Positions 1 through 7,794 are shown, numbered from the stretch's first letter. The stretch is DNA of 10,168 nt from Tissierellales bacterium (GCA_030152145.1 JASLIL010000106.1:1-10168), one strand, 5' to 3'. Notes: generated by a model from the letters alone, not told the origin. Translations and numbers: made by a program.

Positions 1-30
1 AAATAAAAAGGACTGGAATAATCCAGCCCT
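1..30 (-). terminator. Intrinsic terminator of ileS
   Basis: On the minus strand AGGGCTGGA (30-22) pairs with TCCAGTCCT (17-9), with one G-U pair and a four-base loop, followed by TTTTTATTT at 9-1. The hairpin starts five bases after the ileS stop codon, so it closes the ileS transcript. Confidence 0.9.
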
Positions 31-34
31 CTTT

Positions 35-3000
35 CTACAATCTTTCCAGTCTTATACCTGTCTTATGACCGTTCAGATCTTCTATATCTAAATCCTTGTC
101 CTCAACTAATTCAATAGTCTTAGCCAGGGTTTCTTTTTTAATAAATTCATCATGCTCTTTTATGGCTCTAGCTATGTCCTCATCTCCGTTGTAGTAGATA
201 TTAATATTATCTAAAACATCATAGTCATTGGCCTTTCTCATCTGCTGAACCTTTGAGATAAATTCCCTTGCATAACCTTCATTTAAAAGTTCCTCTGTTA
301 GGCTGGTATCAAGTATAACAAACTTGTTGTTTTCCATTGCTACATTAAAGCCTTCCTTGGACTCAATATTAACTAATACATAGTCCCTATCCGCCCTGAT
401 CTTTTCGCCATTAACCTCTAGTTCAAAGCTTTCTCCCCTATCCAGTAATTCTACTAGTTCATGGGCATCTAGCTTTCCAAGTTCCTTGCCAAAAGCTCCT
501 ACATTTTTACCTAGTATAGGTCCAACATGTCTGAAGTTTGGCTTTAGATTAAAGTTCATATATTGGCTTAGATCTTTTTCAAAGACTACATTCTTAACAT
601 TAAGCTCTTCCTTTATTAGAGGAACCAGATCACTTATAGTGTCTTCATACTTACCGTCCAGTAGAACCTCTCCTATAGGCTGACGAACCTTTATTTGAGT
701 AGCCTCTCTTGAAGCACGTCCAAGACCTACCAAGTCCCTTACCAGGTCCATTTTCTCCTCTAGCTTTTCATCTATAAGACTAAGATCTGCCTTAGGATAG
801 TCTGCTAGGTGGACTGATTCTCCATGACTTAGGTTTTGGTATAGCTCTTCTGCTGTAAATGGTACAAATGGAGCTATGGCCCTTGATATACCCTCTAGTA
901 TTTCATAGCTAGTATTGTAAACAGCCTTCTTGTCCATATCAAATTCTGTTGACCAGAATCTTCTCCTACTTCTTCTTATATACCAGTTTGAAAGATCTTC
1001 TACTACAAAGTCCTGGATATTTCTTACTACCCTAGTTAGTTCAAATTCTGCCATGTCCTCTTCTATAGACTTTAGAAGATTATTATATTTTGAAAGAATC
1101 CATCTGTCAATTTCCTTCCTATCTTCATAGGGAACAAAGAATTCCTCCTGGCCTATACCATCTGTATTAGCATAGATAGAGAAGAAATTATAGACATTTC
1201 TAATACTTCTAAAGAACTTGCTTTCAACCTCTCTTAAGCCATCTTCATCAAATCTTGTTGGTGTCCATGGTGGTGATACAAATACTAGGTACCATCTTAG
1301 AACGTCAGCTCCATACTGGTCAAATAGCTGGAATGGGTTAACTGTGTTACCCCTAGATTTTGACATCTTCTTGCCATCTTTATCTAGTACCAGGTCACTT
1401 ACCAAGACATTTTTATAGGGTGCCTTTCCTGTTAGGAAGGTTGATATAGCCAGTAGTGAGTAGAACCATCCACGGGTTTGGTCTATACCTTCACAGATAA
1501 AGTCTGCTGGGAAAAGACTATCAAAGTTCTCCTTGTTTTCAAATGGGTAGTGGTGTTGAGCAAATGGCATAGCACCACTGTCAAACCAAACATCTATAAC
1601 ATCTTTTTCCCTGATCATCTTTCCACCACAGCTACACTTTAGATGTATATCATCTACATAAGGTCTGTGTAGCTCTACTGTATCCAGATCCACTTCCTCT
1701 AGGGCCTTGTCCTTTAATTCCTGTCTTGATCCAACACTGTCTAACTTTCCACAGTCCTCACATCTCCAAATAGGTAGAGGTGTTCCCCAGTACCTACTTC
1801 TGGAAATAGCCCAGTCATTTAAGTTTTCTAGCCAGTTTCCAAATCTCTTGTCTCCTACAAAGTCTGGGAACCAGTTAACTGTATCATTGTTCTCTATAAG
1901 TTGATCTTTTAGCTTGGTCATCTCTATATACCAACTTGGTCTAGCATAGTAAAGTAAAGGAGTGTCACATCTCCAGCAATGTGGATAGTTGTGGGCTACC
2001 TTTTGTTTTTTATAAAGTTTATTTTCATGGGCCAACCATTTTATTATATCTAGGTCTGCATCCATTACAAAGCTACCCTCCCAAGGTGTTTCCGTAAACT
2101 TACCCTGATCGTTAACTGGTTGTAAAACTGGTAGATCATATTTTTTTCCTGTATTGTAGTCATCTTCACCAAAAGCAGGAGCAGAGTGAACTATACCTGT
2201 ACCATCCTCTGTAGTTACATAGTCTGCTAGGGTTACAAAGAAGGCTTTCTTATCTTCTTTTGACTCTACAAAAGGTATTAGCTGTTCATACTCTATATAC
2301 TCTAGATCTCTACCCTTTAATTCCTCTAAAACCTTATAGTCCTCACCTAAAACCCTATCAGCTAAAACCTTACCAACATAGTAGATTTCTCCATCTTCTT
2401 CTACCTTTAGGTAATCTACATCTGGGTTTACTGAAAGAGCTACGTTACTTGGTAGGGTCCAAGGTGTAGTAGTCCAGGCTAGGAAGTACTCATCCCTATC
2501 CTTTAGTTTAAACTTGGCTATAACTGTATCTGTCTTTATCTCCTTGTAGCCCTGAGCTACCTCGTGAGATGCTAGACCTGTACCACAACGAGAGCAATAT
2601 GGTAGGATCTTGTGACCTTCATATACCAGGCCTTCTTCAAAGAACTTATTTAAAACCCACCAAACTGACTCTACATAGTCATTGTCCAGGGTAACATAAG
2701 GATTGTCTAGGTCTATTAGATAGGCCATTCTCTCAGTCATTTCCCTCCATTCATTACCAAAAGTAAAAACTGAATGACGGCACTTTTCGTTAAACTCCTT
2801 TATACCATAGGCCTCTATTTCCTGCTTGTTTGAAAGTCCTAGTTCTTTTTCCACCTGAATTTCTACAGGCAGTCCATGAGTGTCCCAACCAGCCTTTCTC
2901 TTTACCTGGTAGCCCTCCATGGTTTTATATCTACATACTAGGTCCTTTAGGGTTCTAGCCAAAACATGGTGAATGCCTGGATGTCCATTGGCTGTTGGCG

Positions 3001-3142
3001 GACCTTCAAAGAATACAAAGGGCTTTTTCTCATCTTTTGATTCCACTGACTTATGCAGTAGATCTATTTCCTTCCAGTAGTTTGAGATTTTTTCTTCTCT
3101 AAGCTTAACTGGTTCATTTGAAAGCTCATTAAACTTCTTCAT
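35..3142 (-). CDS. ileS: Isoleucyl-tRNA synthetase, type 2 (IleRS2-like)
   Basis: This cytoplasmic class I synthetase attaches isoleucine to tRNA-Ile. Counting from the first possible Met, the Rossmann-fold signature region covers residues 45-70 (FVFFEGPPTANG, then GIHH at 59-62). Other landmarks are GWDTHGLPVE at 88-97, the CP1 editing domain from about 200 with TTTPWTLPSN (227-236) and GTGIVHSAPAFG (317-328), KMSKS at 595-599, and a helical anticodon-binding region after about 690. Cysteine pairs at 186/189, 392/395, 464/467 and 506/508 suggest bound zinc. The length of about 1,035 residues and the GIHH motif fit the eukaryote-like type 2 branch rather than the roughly 930-residue type 1 enzyme. 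Two starts are possible. ATG at 3151 lies only three bases after AGGAG, while ATG at 3142 lies nine bases after AGGAGAGG, so I prefer 3142. Expression is controlled by the T-box leader upstream. Confidence 0.95.
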   Translation of the reverse strand: MKKFNELSNEPVKLREEKISNYWKEIDLLHKSVESKDEKKPFVFFEGPPTANGHPGIHHVLARTLKDLVCRYKTMEGYQVKRKAGWDTHGLPVEIQVEKELGLSNKQEIEAYGIKEFNEKCRHSVFTFGNEWREMTERMAYLIDLDNPYVTLDNDYVESVWWVLNKFFEEGLVYEGHKILPYCSRCGTGLASHEVAQGYKEIKTDTVIAKFKLKDRDEYFLAWTTTPWTLPSNVALSVNPDVDYLKVEEDGEIYYVGKVLADRVLGEDYKVLEELKGRDLEYIEYEQLIPFVESKEDKKAFFVTLADYVTTEDGTGIVHSAPAFGEDDYNTGKKYDLPVLQPVNDQGKFTETPWEGSFVMDADLDIIKWLAHENKLYKKQKVAHNYPHCWRCDTPLLYYARPSWYIEMTKLKDQLIENNDTVNWFPDFVGDKRFGNWLENLNDWAISRSRYWGTPLPIWRCEDCGKLDSVGSRQELKDKALEEVDLDTVELHRPYVDDIHLKCSCGGKMIREKDVIDVWFDSGAMPFAQHHYPFENKENFDSLFPADFICEGIDQTRGWFYSLLAISTFLTGKAPYKNVLVSDLVLDKDGKKMSKSRGNTVNPFQLFDQYGADVLRWYLVFVSPPWTPTRFDEDGLREVESKFFRSIRNVYNFFSIYANTDGIGQEEFFVPYEDRKEIDRWILSKYNNLLKSIEEDMAEFELTRVVRNIQDFVVEDLSNWYIRRSRRRFWSTEFDMDKKAVYNTSYEILEGISRAIAPFVPFTAEELYQNLSHGESVHLADYPKADLSLIDEKLEEKMDLVRDLVGLGRASREATQIKVRQPIGEVLLDGKYEDTISDLVPLIKEELNVKNVVFEKDLSQYMNFNLKPNFRHVGPILGKNVGAFGKELGKLDAHELVELLDRGESFELEVNGEKIRADRDYVLVNIESKEGFNVAMENNKFVILDTSLTEELLNEGYAREFISKVQQMRKANDYDVLDNINIYYNGDEDIARAIKEHDEFIKKETLAKTIELVEDKDLDIEDLNGHKTGIRLERL

Positions 3143-3171
3143 TTTTATCATCCTCTCCTAATTTTTTCAAT

Positions 3172-3397
3172 AAAAAAACTCGCCCCAAACTATGGGACGA
3201 GTAAATCGCGGTACCACCCAGATTATAGGGTAAAGTATCCCTATCTCTCAAGTCAAATTAACGAATTTAACGGAATACCCTACTCTTTTCAGGTATTCTG
3301 CTCAAAGGTGATCTTCATAAAGTTTTGATATAGCAGCCTTCCACCTAATGGCCACCTCTCTAGATACCTTGACTCTACTACTGTCCTTTTCAAAGCA
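3172..3397 (-). promoter_or_regulatory. T-box leader of ileS (isoleucine-specific)
   Basis: This untranslated leader senses uncharged tRNA-Ile and decides whether transcription continues into ileS. Stem I runs from about 3397 to 3299; its base pairs TGCT with AGCA, and further in AAAGG pairs with CCTTT. The specifier in its 3' side reads ATC (3312-3310), an isoleucine codon. A further hairpin lies at 3273-3298 (GAATACC with GGTATTC). The conserved T-box TGGGTGGTACCGCG lies at 3220-3207. Its TGGT bulge complements an ACCA tRNA end, consistent with discriminator base A in tRNA-Ile. The conditional terminator is at 3202-3178 (ACTCGTCCC with GGGGCGAGT), followed by seven T (3178-3172). This leader accounts for almost the whole gap of about 300 bases between ileS and the Dabb gene. 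Confidence 0.95.
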
Positions 3398-3417
3398 TTT
3401 CTTTTCACTTAACTTTA

Positions 3418-3446
3418 AATATACTTAATATTAGAGATCTTGTCAA
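3418..3446 (-). promoter_or_regulatory. Sigma-A promoter of the T-box leader and ileS
   Basis: The -35 box is TTGACA (3446-3441), the spacer is 17 bases, and the -10 box is TATATT (3423-3418). Transcription should start near 3411, just before T-box stem I. The -35 box lies seven bases beyond the Dabb stop codon. Confidence 0.85.
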
Positions 3447-3453
3447 GTTCTAA

Positions 3454-3756
3454 TTAAAAGTCGTAATCACAAACTACCCTATCCCTTAAAAACTCCTTGC
3501 CAAAGGCTACAACCTCTAGATGGTCCTTATGGCCAGCATAGGTTTTTAGGTCCTCCAAACTTTTAAAATCTCCAACTAAAACCATATCTCTAGACTGGTC
3601 TGTATGTAGGATATCAAGGGCCACCTCTATTTCAACAATTTCAGCTATAGTAGACTTTAGGGCCTCTATTTTTTCCTTGAAAAGAAGTCCATTTTCTTCC
3701 TTGGTCCTTCCATTTACTCCATCTTCTATATTCCACATAACTATATGTCTAATCAC
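3454..3756 (-). CDS. Dabb-family (stress-responsive A/B barrel) protein, GTG start
   Basis: This is a small cytoplasmic protein of about 100 residues that resembles the Dabb family (Pfam PF07876), dimeric ferredoxin-like barrels whose physiological role is mostly unknown. The family-like features are the N-terminal IRHIVMW strand, a long central helix, DMVLVGDFKSLEDL, and the AGHKDHLEV segment near the C-terminus. The frame stays open to a TTG at 3771, but that TTG directly precedes the ribosome binding site GGAGGTG (3768-3762). GTG at 3756, six to seven bases downstream, is the better start and gives the usual family N-terminus (M)IRHIVMW. A weak promoter candidate is TTTAAA (3804-3799), 17 bases, TAAAAT (3781-3776). 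No terminator separates this gene from the ileS promoter and T-box, so its transcript probably runs into the T-box terminator. Confidence 0.85.
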   Translation of the reverse strand: MIRHIVMWNIEDGVNGRTKEENGLLFKEKIEALKSTIAEIVEIEVALDILHTDQSRDMVLVGDFKSLEDLKTYAGHKDHLEVVAFGKEFLRDRVVCDYDF

Positions 3757-3819
3757 TAAAAACACCTCCAAGGATATTTTACTATAGGAGTCCTAATTTT
3801 TAAAGGAATTTCTGCAAAT

Positions 3820-3845
3820 AAAAAAAGATGGTAAAACCATCTTTT
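3820..3845 (-). terminator. Intrinsic terminator of the small zinc-ribbon gene
   Basis: A perfect 10-bp stem, AAAAGATGGT (3845-3836) with ACCATCTTTT (3832-3823), has a three-base loop and runs into a T tract to about 3820. It begins two bases after the stop codon of the 60-residue gene and separates that gene from the Dabb gene. Confidence 0.88.
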
Positions 3846-3846
3846 C

Positions 3847-4029
3847 CTAAGCTCCTGCCTTGTTTTTACAGCCTTCCACGTTCATGATCTTTAAGGCCTT
3901 ATGTATACATGCCACTGTTTCTTCCCCACATCTTGGGCATCTAGTTAAATCCCAATTTTCCTTATCTGTAACCTTAAACTTGTAGCAGCAGCTATAGCAA
4001 CCATATAAGTTGTAATTGCATTTTTCCAT
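3847..4029 (-). CDS. Small cysteine-rich zinc-ribbon-like protein, function unknown
   Basis: I do not recognise this 60-residue protein. It has eight cysteines (4, 11, 14, 15, 31, 34, 41 and 54) and His43. The pairs C11-x2-C14 and C31-P-R-C34-G form a credible four-cysteine zinc ribbon with 16 residues between the knuckles. The extra cysteines could bind a second metal or be redox active. There is no signal peptide or membrane segment, so it is probably cytoplasmic. It is very likely a real gene, with AGGAGGG five bases before ATG, candidate promoters upstream and a strong terminator directly after the stop. It appears to be transcribed alone. A nucleic-acid-binding or metal-handling role is possible, but the sequence does not decide this. 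Confidence 0.78.
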   Translation of the reverse strand: MEKCNYNLYGCYSCCYKFKVTDKENWDLTRCPRCGEETVACIHKALKIMNVEGCKNKAGA

Positions 4030-4084
4030 TTTAACCCTCCTAGCCGGATCCTGAAATATTGGAAATATTTTGAATCTTTACTTT

Positions 4085-4090
4085 ATTATA
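4085..4090 (-). promoter_or_regulatory. Alternative -10 box for the zinc-ribbon gene
   Basis: A perfect TATAAT lies about 55 bases upstream of the ATG at 4029. No good -35 box sits 16-18 bases further upstream, so it is weaker as a promoter than the pair at 4169-4197. Between it and the gene is a short direct repeat, GAAATATT at 4053-4060 and 4062-4069 read on the plus strand. Confidence 0.3.
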
Positions 4091-4168
4091 CCCATATAAT
4101 CTCCATTTATGTATAATCCAGCAGCAATTCTTTTTTTCTCTTTTTTTATTAATCCTTCCCCTACCTAT

Positions 4169-4197
4169 ATATTAGTATTTTTTTAACAATATATCAA
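4169..4197 (-). promoter_or_regulatory. Candidate sigma-A promoter of the zinc-ribbon gene
   Basis: TTGATA (4197-4192), a 17-base spacer and TAATAT (4174-4169) lie just downstream of the lplA terminator. If used, it gives an untranslated leader of about 130 bases that is strikingly purine-rich between about 4160 and 4125. I recognise no known riboswitch in that leader. Confidence 0.6.
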
Positions 4198-4211
4198 GCT
4201 TAATTTTATAT

Positions 4212-4252
4212 AAAAAAAGAATCTTAATGACTCTAGTCATTAAGATTCTTTT
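4212..4252 (-). terminator. Intrinsic terminator of the flavoprotein-SAF-lplA unit
   Basis: This is a perfectly paired 18-bp stem (4252-4235 with 4232-4215; core AAGAATCTTAATGACT) with a nominal two-base loop. A run of seven T follows (4218-4212). It starts ten bases after the lplA stop codon. Confidence 0.9.
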
Positions 4253-4261
4253 AAATTAATC

Positions 4262-5245
4262 CTATATAATAATGCTAACAACCTCATCTTCTGTAATTTT
4301 TACAAAATAGTTACTGAAATCTACATCCTTTAAGGCCTGTCTTATATCTTCTTCCCTGTACTTTATTCCTGTTAAAAGTTTTTCAATATCTTGGATGTCA
4401 TAGGCTCCAAAGAAGTCTCCATAGAATTTGATACTTGCTATCTTACCATTTTCTACATTTATCTTTGTCTCCACTTTGCCGCCCTTGAATCTCTCTGCCT
4501 TATGGATATTAAACTTTGGTGATCCTCCAAAGTTCCAGTCCCAGGTTGCATATCTTTTTTCCATTATTTCATTTATTCTATCTAAATCCTTTTGGGTCAA
4601 CTGGTATTCTTCTATTTGGCTATTTTCAAATATATGATTTAGTAGAAGCTCTTTAAAGTCTTCAACGCTAATCTTTTCGTCTAAATGCTCAACTACATTG
4701 GTAACCCTACTTCTAACTGATTTTATACCCTTGGATTCTATCTTATCCTTAGAAACTTTTAGGGCACTACCAAGAACATTTAAGTCCACATCAAAAAGGA
4801 TGGCCCCATGGTGTAAAACCCTGTCCTTGTTTATATACTGGGCATTACCGCAGAACTTTCTGCCATCAATAGTTATGTCATTTCTGCCCGTAAATTCTGC
4901 CTCTACTCCCAATTCAGCTAGAACCTCTATGACTGGCTTTGAGAAAGTTTCAAAGTTAAAGGCTACAGAATGGTCATTTTTAGATATTATAGTATAGTTT
5001 AGGTTGCCTAGGTCATGGTAAACTGCTCCACCACCAGAAAGACGTCTTACTACATCTATATCCTTCTCTTTTGTATAGTCTACATTTATTTCCTCTATAG
5101 TATTTTGATTTTTACCAACTATAATGGCTGGCTTATTTACCCACAATAAAAATATTTCATCAAACTGACTTAGTTCTGAAAAAACATACTCCTCTAAAGC
5201 TAAGTTAAACTGGGGTCTATTGTCATTATTTTTAATATAAATCAT
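4262..5245 (-). CDS. lplA: Lipoate-protein ligase
   Basis: LplA activates free lipoate with ATP to lipoyl-AMP and transfers it to a lysine of a lipoyl domain, such as GcvH or 2-oxoacid dehydrogenase E2. It acts in the cytoplasm and salvages external lipoate. The 327 residues match the usual two-domain length. The catalytic domain (about 1-245) has RRLSGGGAVYHD (67-78), GRNDITIDGRKFCGNAQ (120-136) with the likely adenylate-binding Lys130, HHGAILFDVDL (145-155) and the KGIKSVRSRVTN segment (172-183). The C-terminal accessory domain fills about 250-327. AGGAGGA ends five bases before ATG, and the gap to the upstream SAF gene is 13 bases, so the two are co-transcribed. No acceptor-protein gene (gcvH or E2) is in the window. 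Confidence 0.93.
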   Translation of the reverse strand: MIYIKNNDNRPQFNLALEEYVFSELSQFDEIFLLWVNKPAIIVGKNQNTIEEINVDYTKEKDIDVVRRLSGGGAVYHDLGNLNYTIISKNDHSVAFNFETFSKPVIEVLAELGVEAEFTGRNDITIDGRKFCGNAQYINKDRVLHHGAILFDVDLNVLGSALKVSKDKIESKGIKSVRSRVTNVVEHLDEKISVEDFKELLLNHIFENSQIEEYQLTQKDLDRINEIMEKRYATWDWNFGGSPKFNIHKAERFKGGKVETKINVENGKIASIKFYGDFFGAYDIQDIEKLLTGIKYREEDIRQALKDVDFSNYFVKITEDEVVSIII

Positions 5246-5258
5246 ATATATCCTCCTA

Positions 5259-6551
5259 TTATCCTAATTCTCTGTCTTGGATTTCTCTTAACTTAAATAT
5301 AGCTCTATCCTCATTTAAACTTACCTGACTCCTCCTTATAGGCTGGTCCTTTTTTACATCCTCTAACATTATAGTATCTCCATCTATAAGGCCTACAGGA
5401 AGAAGATCTTCCCTTAGGCAGGTCTTATGGTCTTCTATTAGGCCATAGAAAGTATAGCCACCTATAGAGTCCAGTTTATCGCCTTTTTTTAAGTCTACCT
5501 TAGCCAGGGCTATAGTGTCTGCCACCTGTCCCTTTTTAGGGGCTATTGTAGCCTTATTATTTATACAGGCATCATATATGGTAAGGGGAGTTTCTAGGCT
5601 TGTTAAATGGTAGGGTCTATATAGAACATAGTTAGGCCCTGGACCCATATTTAAGTAACTTAATTGGCTATGAACTTCTTCCAACTTAGTAGTGAAGATT
5701 ACAAAGACACCTGGTGCTATACCCAGGACATAATCCACTATATTATAATTGTTTAAAACTCCTCCATCTTCCTTTAGCTTCAAATGATCCTTTAAATCAT
5801 CTATGTTGCTTTTTACTCCATGACAGCCTCTTATATCTGGAGTAAATCCAGTTGCATTGGCCATACAGGTCATCTCTATCATAGTATTAGTTCCATCTAC
5901 AAATCCCGCCAACATACTAGGTTTCAGGCCTTTTTCCAGGGCCTTTTCCCTCATAGTATCTGGATTTGCATAAAGGTCTACAGGATTATTTTTTCCCTTG
6001 CCTATAGAAAGTACATCAAAGCCCAGGCCCTTGGCAAAATCATAAAGCTCCATAACTGCTCCTGGCTCATCACCTGCTGTCCCTGTATAGACAACTCCTT
6101 TTTCCCTAGCATACTTATATAGTATAGGTCCAACTACAGAGTCTGCCTCTACATTTAACATTATTATATGCTTTTTATTTTCAATGGCACTTAGGGATAG
6201 GTTAGCACCTACTTCTGGATTTCCTGTAGCATCTACTACTGCATCTACAGCCCCAACCCTTGGCAGTAGGCTTAAATCCCTAGTAACTACATACTTGCCA
6301 CTGGCTACAGCAGCTTCTATCTCCTTAAGATCATGGGATTCAACTATATCCTCCCTCTTTATTCCTGAAGAAACTAGACTGTCATAGGCCTTTTCTATAG
6401 TTCTATTGCCTACAATTCTTGCTTCCATACCAGGAATCCTAGACATTTGGTTAACTAGGCCCTTGCCCATCTTGCCTGCACCTGCAATGGCCACTTCTAG
6501 AGCCTGGCCCTTTTCTGCCAAGTCCCTTAGTCTTTCATTCATTAAATTCAT
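5259..6551 (-). CDS. Homoserine-dehydrogenase-like NAD(P)-dependent oxidoreductase with SAF domain
   Basis: The 430-residue protein matches the architecture of COG4091, the 'predicted homoserine dehydrogenase with C-terminal SAF domain' group. A Rossmann nucleotide-binding fold opens with AIAGAGKMGKG (21-31) and continues with VVDATGNPEVGA (105-116). The central catalytic-like region includes TAGDEPGAVMELYDFAKG (158-175) and GPGPNYVLYRP (303-313). A SAF-type beta-clip lies at about 340-410, with KVDLKKGDKLDSIGG (351-365) and LPVGLIDGDTIML (384-396). Redox chemistry on a small polar substrate is likely, but that substrate is unknown. True homoserine dehydrogenase activity should not be assumed, because the family is diverse and no threonine or methionine genes are nearby. 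GAGAGGG lies six bases before the first ATG; a second Met at codon 4 is too far from it. The gene lies 22 bases after the flavoprotein gene and 13 before lplA, as the middle gene of the unit. Confidence 0.87.
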   Translation of the reverse strand: MNLMNERLRDLAEKGQALEVAIAGAGKMGKGLVNQMSRIPGMEARIVGNRTIEKAYDSLVSSGIKREDIVESHDLKEIEAAVASGKYVVTRDLSLLPRVGAVDAVVDATGNPEVGANLSLSAIENKKHIIMLNVEADSVVGPILYKYAREKGVVYTGTAGDEPGAVMELYDFAKGLGFDVLSIGKGKNNPVDLYANPDTMREKALEKGLKPSMLAGFVDGTNTMIEMTCMANATGFTPDIRGCHGVKSNIDDLKDHLKLKEDGGVLNNYNIVDYVLGIAPGVFVIFTTKLEEVHSQLSYLNMGPGPNYVLYRPYHLTSLETPLTIYDACINNKATIAPKKGQVADTIALAKVDLKKGDKLDSIGGYTFYGLIEDHKTCLREDLLPVGLIDGDTIMLEDVKKDQPIRRSQVSLNEDRAIFKLREIQDRELG

Positions 6552-6573
6552 CTAATACCCTCTCTTCTATTAC

Positions 6574-7794
6574 CTATTTACTGGCATTTAAACCAGCAAC
6601 ATAGCCTGAAGACCAAGCCCACTGAAGATTAAATCCTCCACAGTCTCCATCTACATCTAGAACCTCTCCTGCAAAATAAAGTCCCTCTACCAACTTGGAC
6701 TCAAGACTAATGTTGTCAACATCCTTAGTATCTATACCACCAACAGTTACCTGGGCAAACTTAAAGTCCTTGCTTCCTCTAACCTTAAAGTCCCAGTTAA
6801 TCAGTAGTCTAGCCAGACTCTCTATCTCTGCTGAGCTAATTTCAGAAAGTCTCCTGTCTTCTTCTATATTTGCCCTTTTCAATATAGGGCCTATTTGCTT
6901 TTCATGAACCAAACCTATCATAGCCCTGTAGGCTGTCTTTCCCTCTATAAGACCAAATCTATAGTAAAGATAGTCCCTAACTTCTTCAAAAGACTTATCA
7001 TGAAAAAGTGATAGGCTAATATAGGGATCCCTGCCTTCTTCTAAGGCCTTATTGGCCTCCCTACTAAGCTGTAGAATAGGAGGTCCTGAAATACCATAGT
7101 CTGTAAATAGTAGGTCTCCCCTGTCTTTTTTTATAAGCTTCCCGTCTACAAAAAGGCCAACACTACCATCAAACTTGACTCCAGACATAGGCCTATATTC
7201 CTCTCCCTCTAATTTTAATTGAACCAGACCTGGATAAAATCTAGTGACCCTATGGCCATGTTCCTTGGCCAGGAAGAAGGCATTGCCATCTGAGCCTGAA
7301 CTTGGTAAAGCCACGCCACCACCACAAACTATAAGCTGACTACAGCTATATACCTTGTCTTCAGTATAGACCTTAAATTTATTTCCTTTTTTCTCAAACT
7401 TTTTTACAAAGGAATTTGTCTTCACTGCCACACCTAGACTTTCCATTTCATGGACCAATACATCTAGGATACTCTGACTTTGGTAGGAGTAGGGAAAGAC
7501 CTTCCCACTAGCTTCTACAGAAGGTAAAATTCCTAAACCATTGAAAAATTCCAGGGTCATATCAAAATTAAACTGACTTAAAACACTGATTGGAAACATT
7601 GGATTTTCCCCGTGAAAGTTATCTATGGTAAAGAACTTGTTTGTATAATTACACCTGCCATTGCCTGTAGCTAAAAGTTTTTTACCCAATCTATCATTTC
7701 TTTCTAAAAGCAGGACCTGTTTATCTCTTCGCCTAGCTGTAATAGCTGCCATCATTCCGCTGGCCCCTCCACCAATAACAATAATATTCGACAT
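6574..7794 (-). CDS. BaiN/HI0933-family FAD-dependent oxidoreductase
   Basis: This 406-residue cytoplasmic flavoprotein belongs to the HI0933-like family (COG2081; often named BaiN/RdsA family NAD(P)/FAD-dependent oxidoreductase). The FAD-binding Rossmann motif is IVIGGGASGMMAA (5-17), followed by the acidic strand end LLLER (28-32). The family signature LLATGNGRCNYTN occupies 40-52. A second cluster is VALPSSGSDGNAFFLA (161-176), then LLFTDYGISGPPIL (228-241). The C-terminal FAD contact region is FAGEVLDVDGDCGGFN (374-389). BaiN of bile-acid-dehydroxylating clostridia is a named member, but most homologues have no proven substrate, so bile-acid chemistry should not be inferred here. AAAGGAG lies seven bases before ATG. 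It is the first gene of a three-gene unit with SAF and lplA, downstream of its own promoter. Confidence 0.9.
   Translation of the reverse strand: MSNIIVIGGGASGMMAAITARRRDKQVLLLERNDRLGKKLLATGNGRCNYTNKFFTIDNFHGENPMFPISVLSQFNFDMTLEFFNGLGILPSVEASGKVFPYSYQSQSILDVLVHEMESLGVAVKTNSFVKKFEKKGNKFKVYTEDKVYSCSQLIVCGGGVALPSSGSDGNAFFLAKEHGHRVTRFYPGLVQLKLEGEEYRPMSGVKFDGSVGLFVDGKLIKKDRGDLLFTDYGISGPPILQLSREANKALEEGRDPYISLSLFHDKSFEEVRDYLYYRFGLIEGKTAYRAMIGLVHEKQIGPILKRANIEEDRRLSEISSAEIESLARLLINWDFKVRGSKDFKFAQVTVGGIDTKDVDNISLESKLVEGLYFAGEVLDVDGDCGGFNLQWAWSSGYVAGLNASK

Noticed and set aside
4090..4110. Possible six-codon leader peptide (ATG GAG ATT ...) before the zinc-ribbon gene
   Set aside because: No Shine-Dalgarno precedes it, and it shows no codon bias that would suggest attenuation.
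4698..4997. Open plus-strand frame of 99 codons inside lplA
   Set aside because: It lies opposite conserved lplA catalytic sequence, has no ribosome binding site or recognisable domain, and reads as a shadow of the real gene.
5820..6122. Open plus-strand frame of 100 codons inside the SAF gene
   Set aside because: It is antisense to conserved coding sequence, has a low-complexity composition and shows no start signal.
6574..7794. Assignment of the flavoprotein to bile-acid 7-dehydroxylation
   Set aside because: The BaiN name is a family label only. No other bai genes are present, and most family members have no known substrate.
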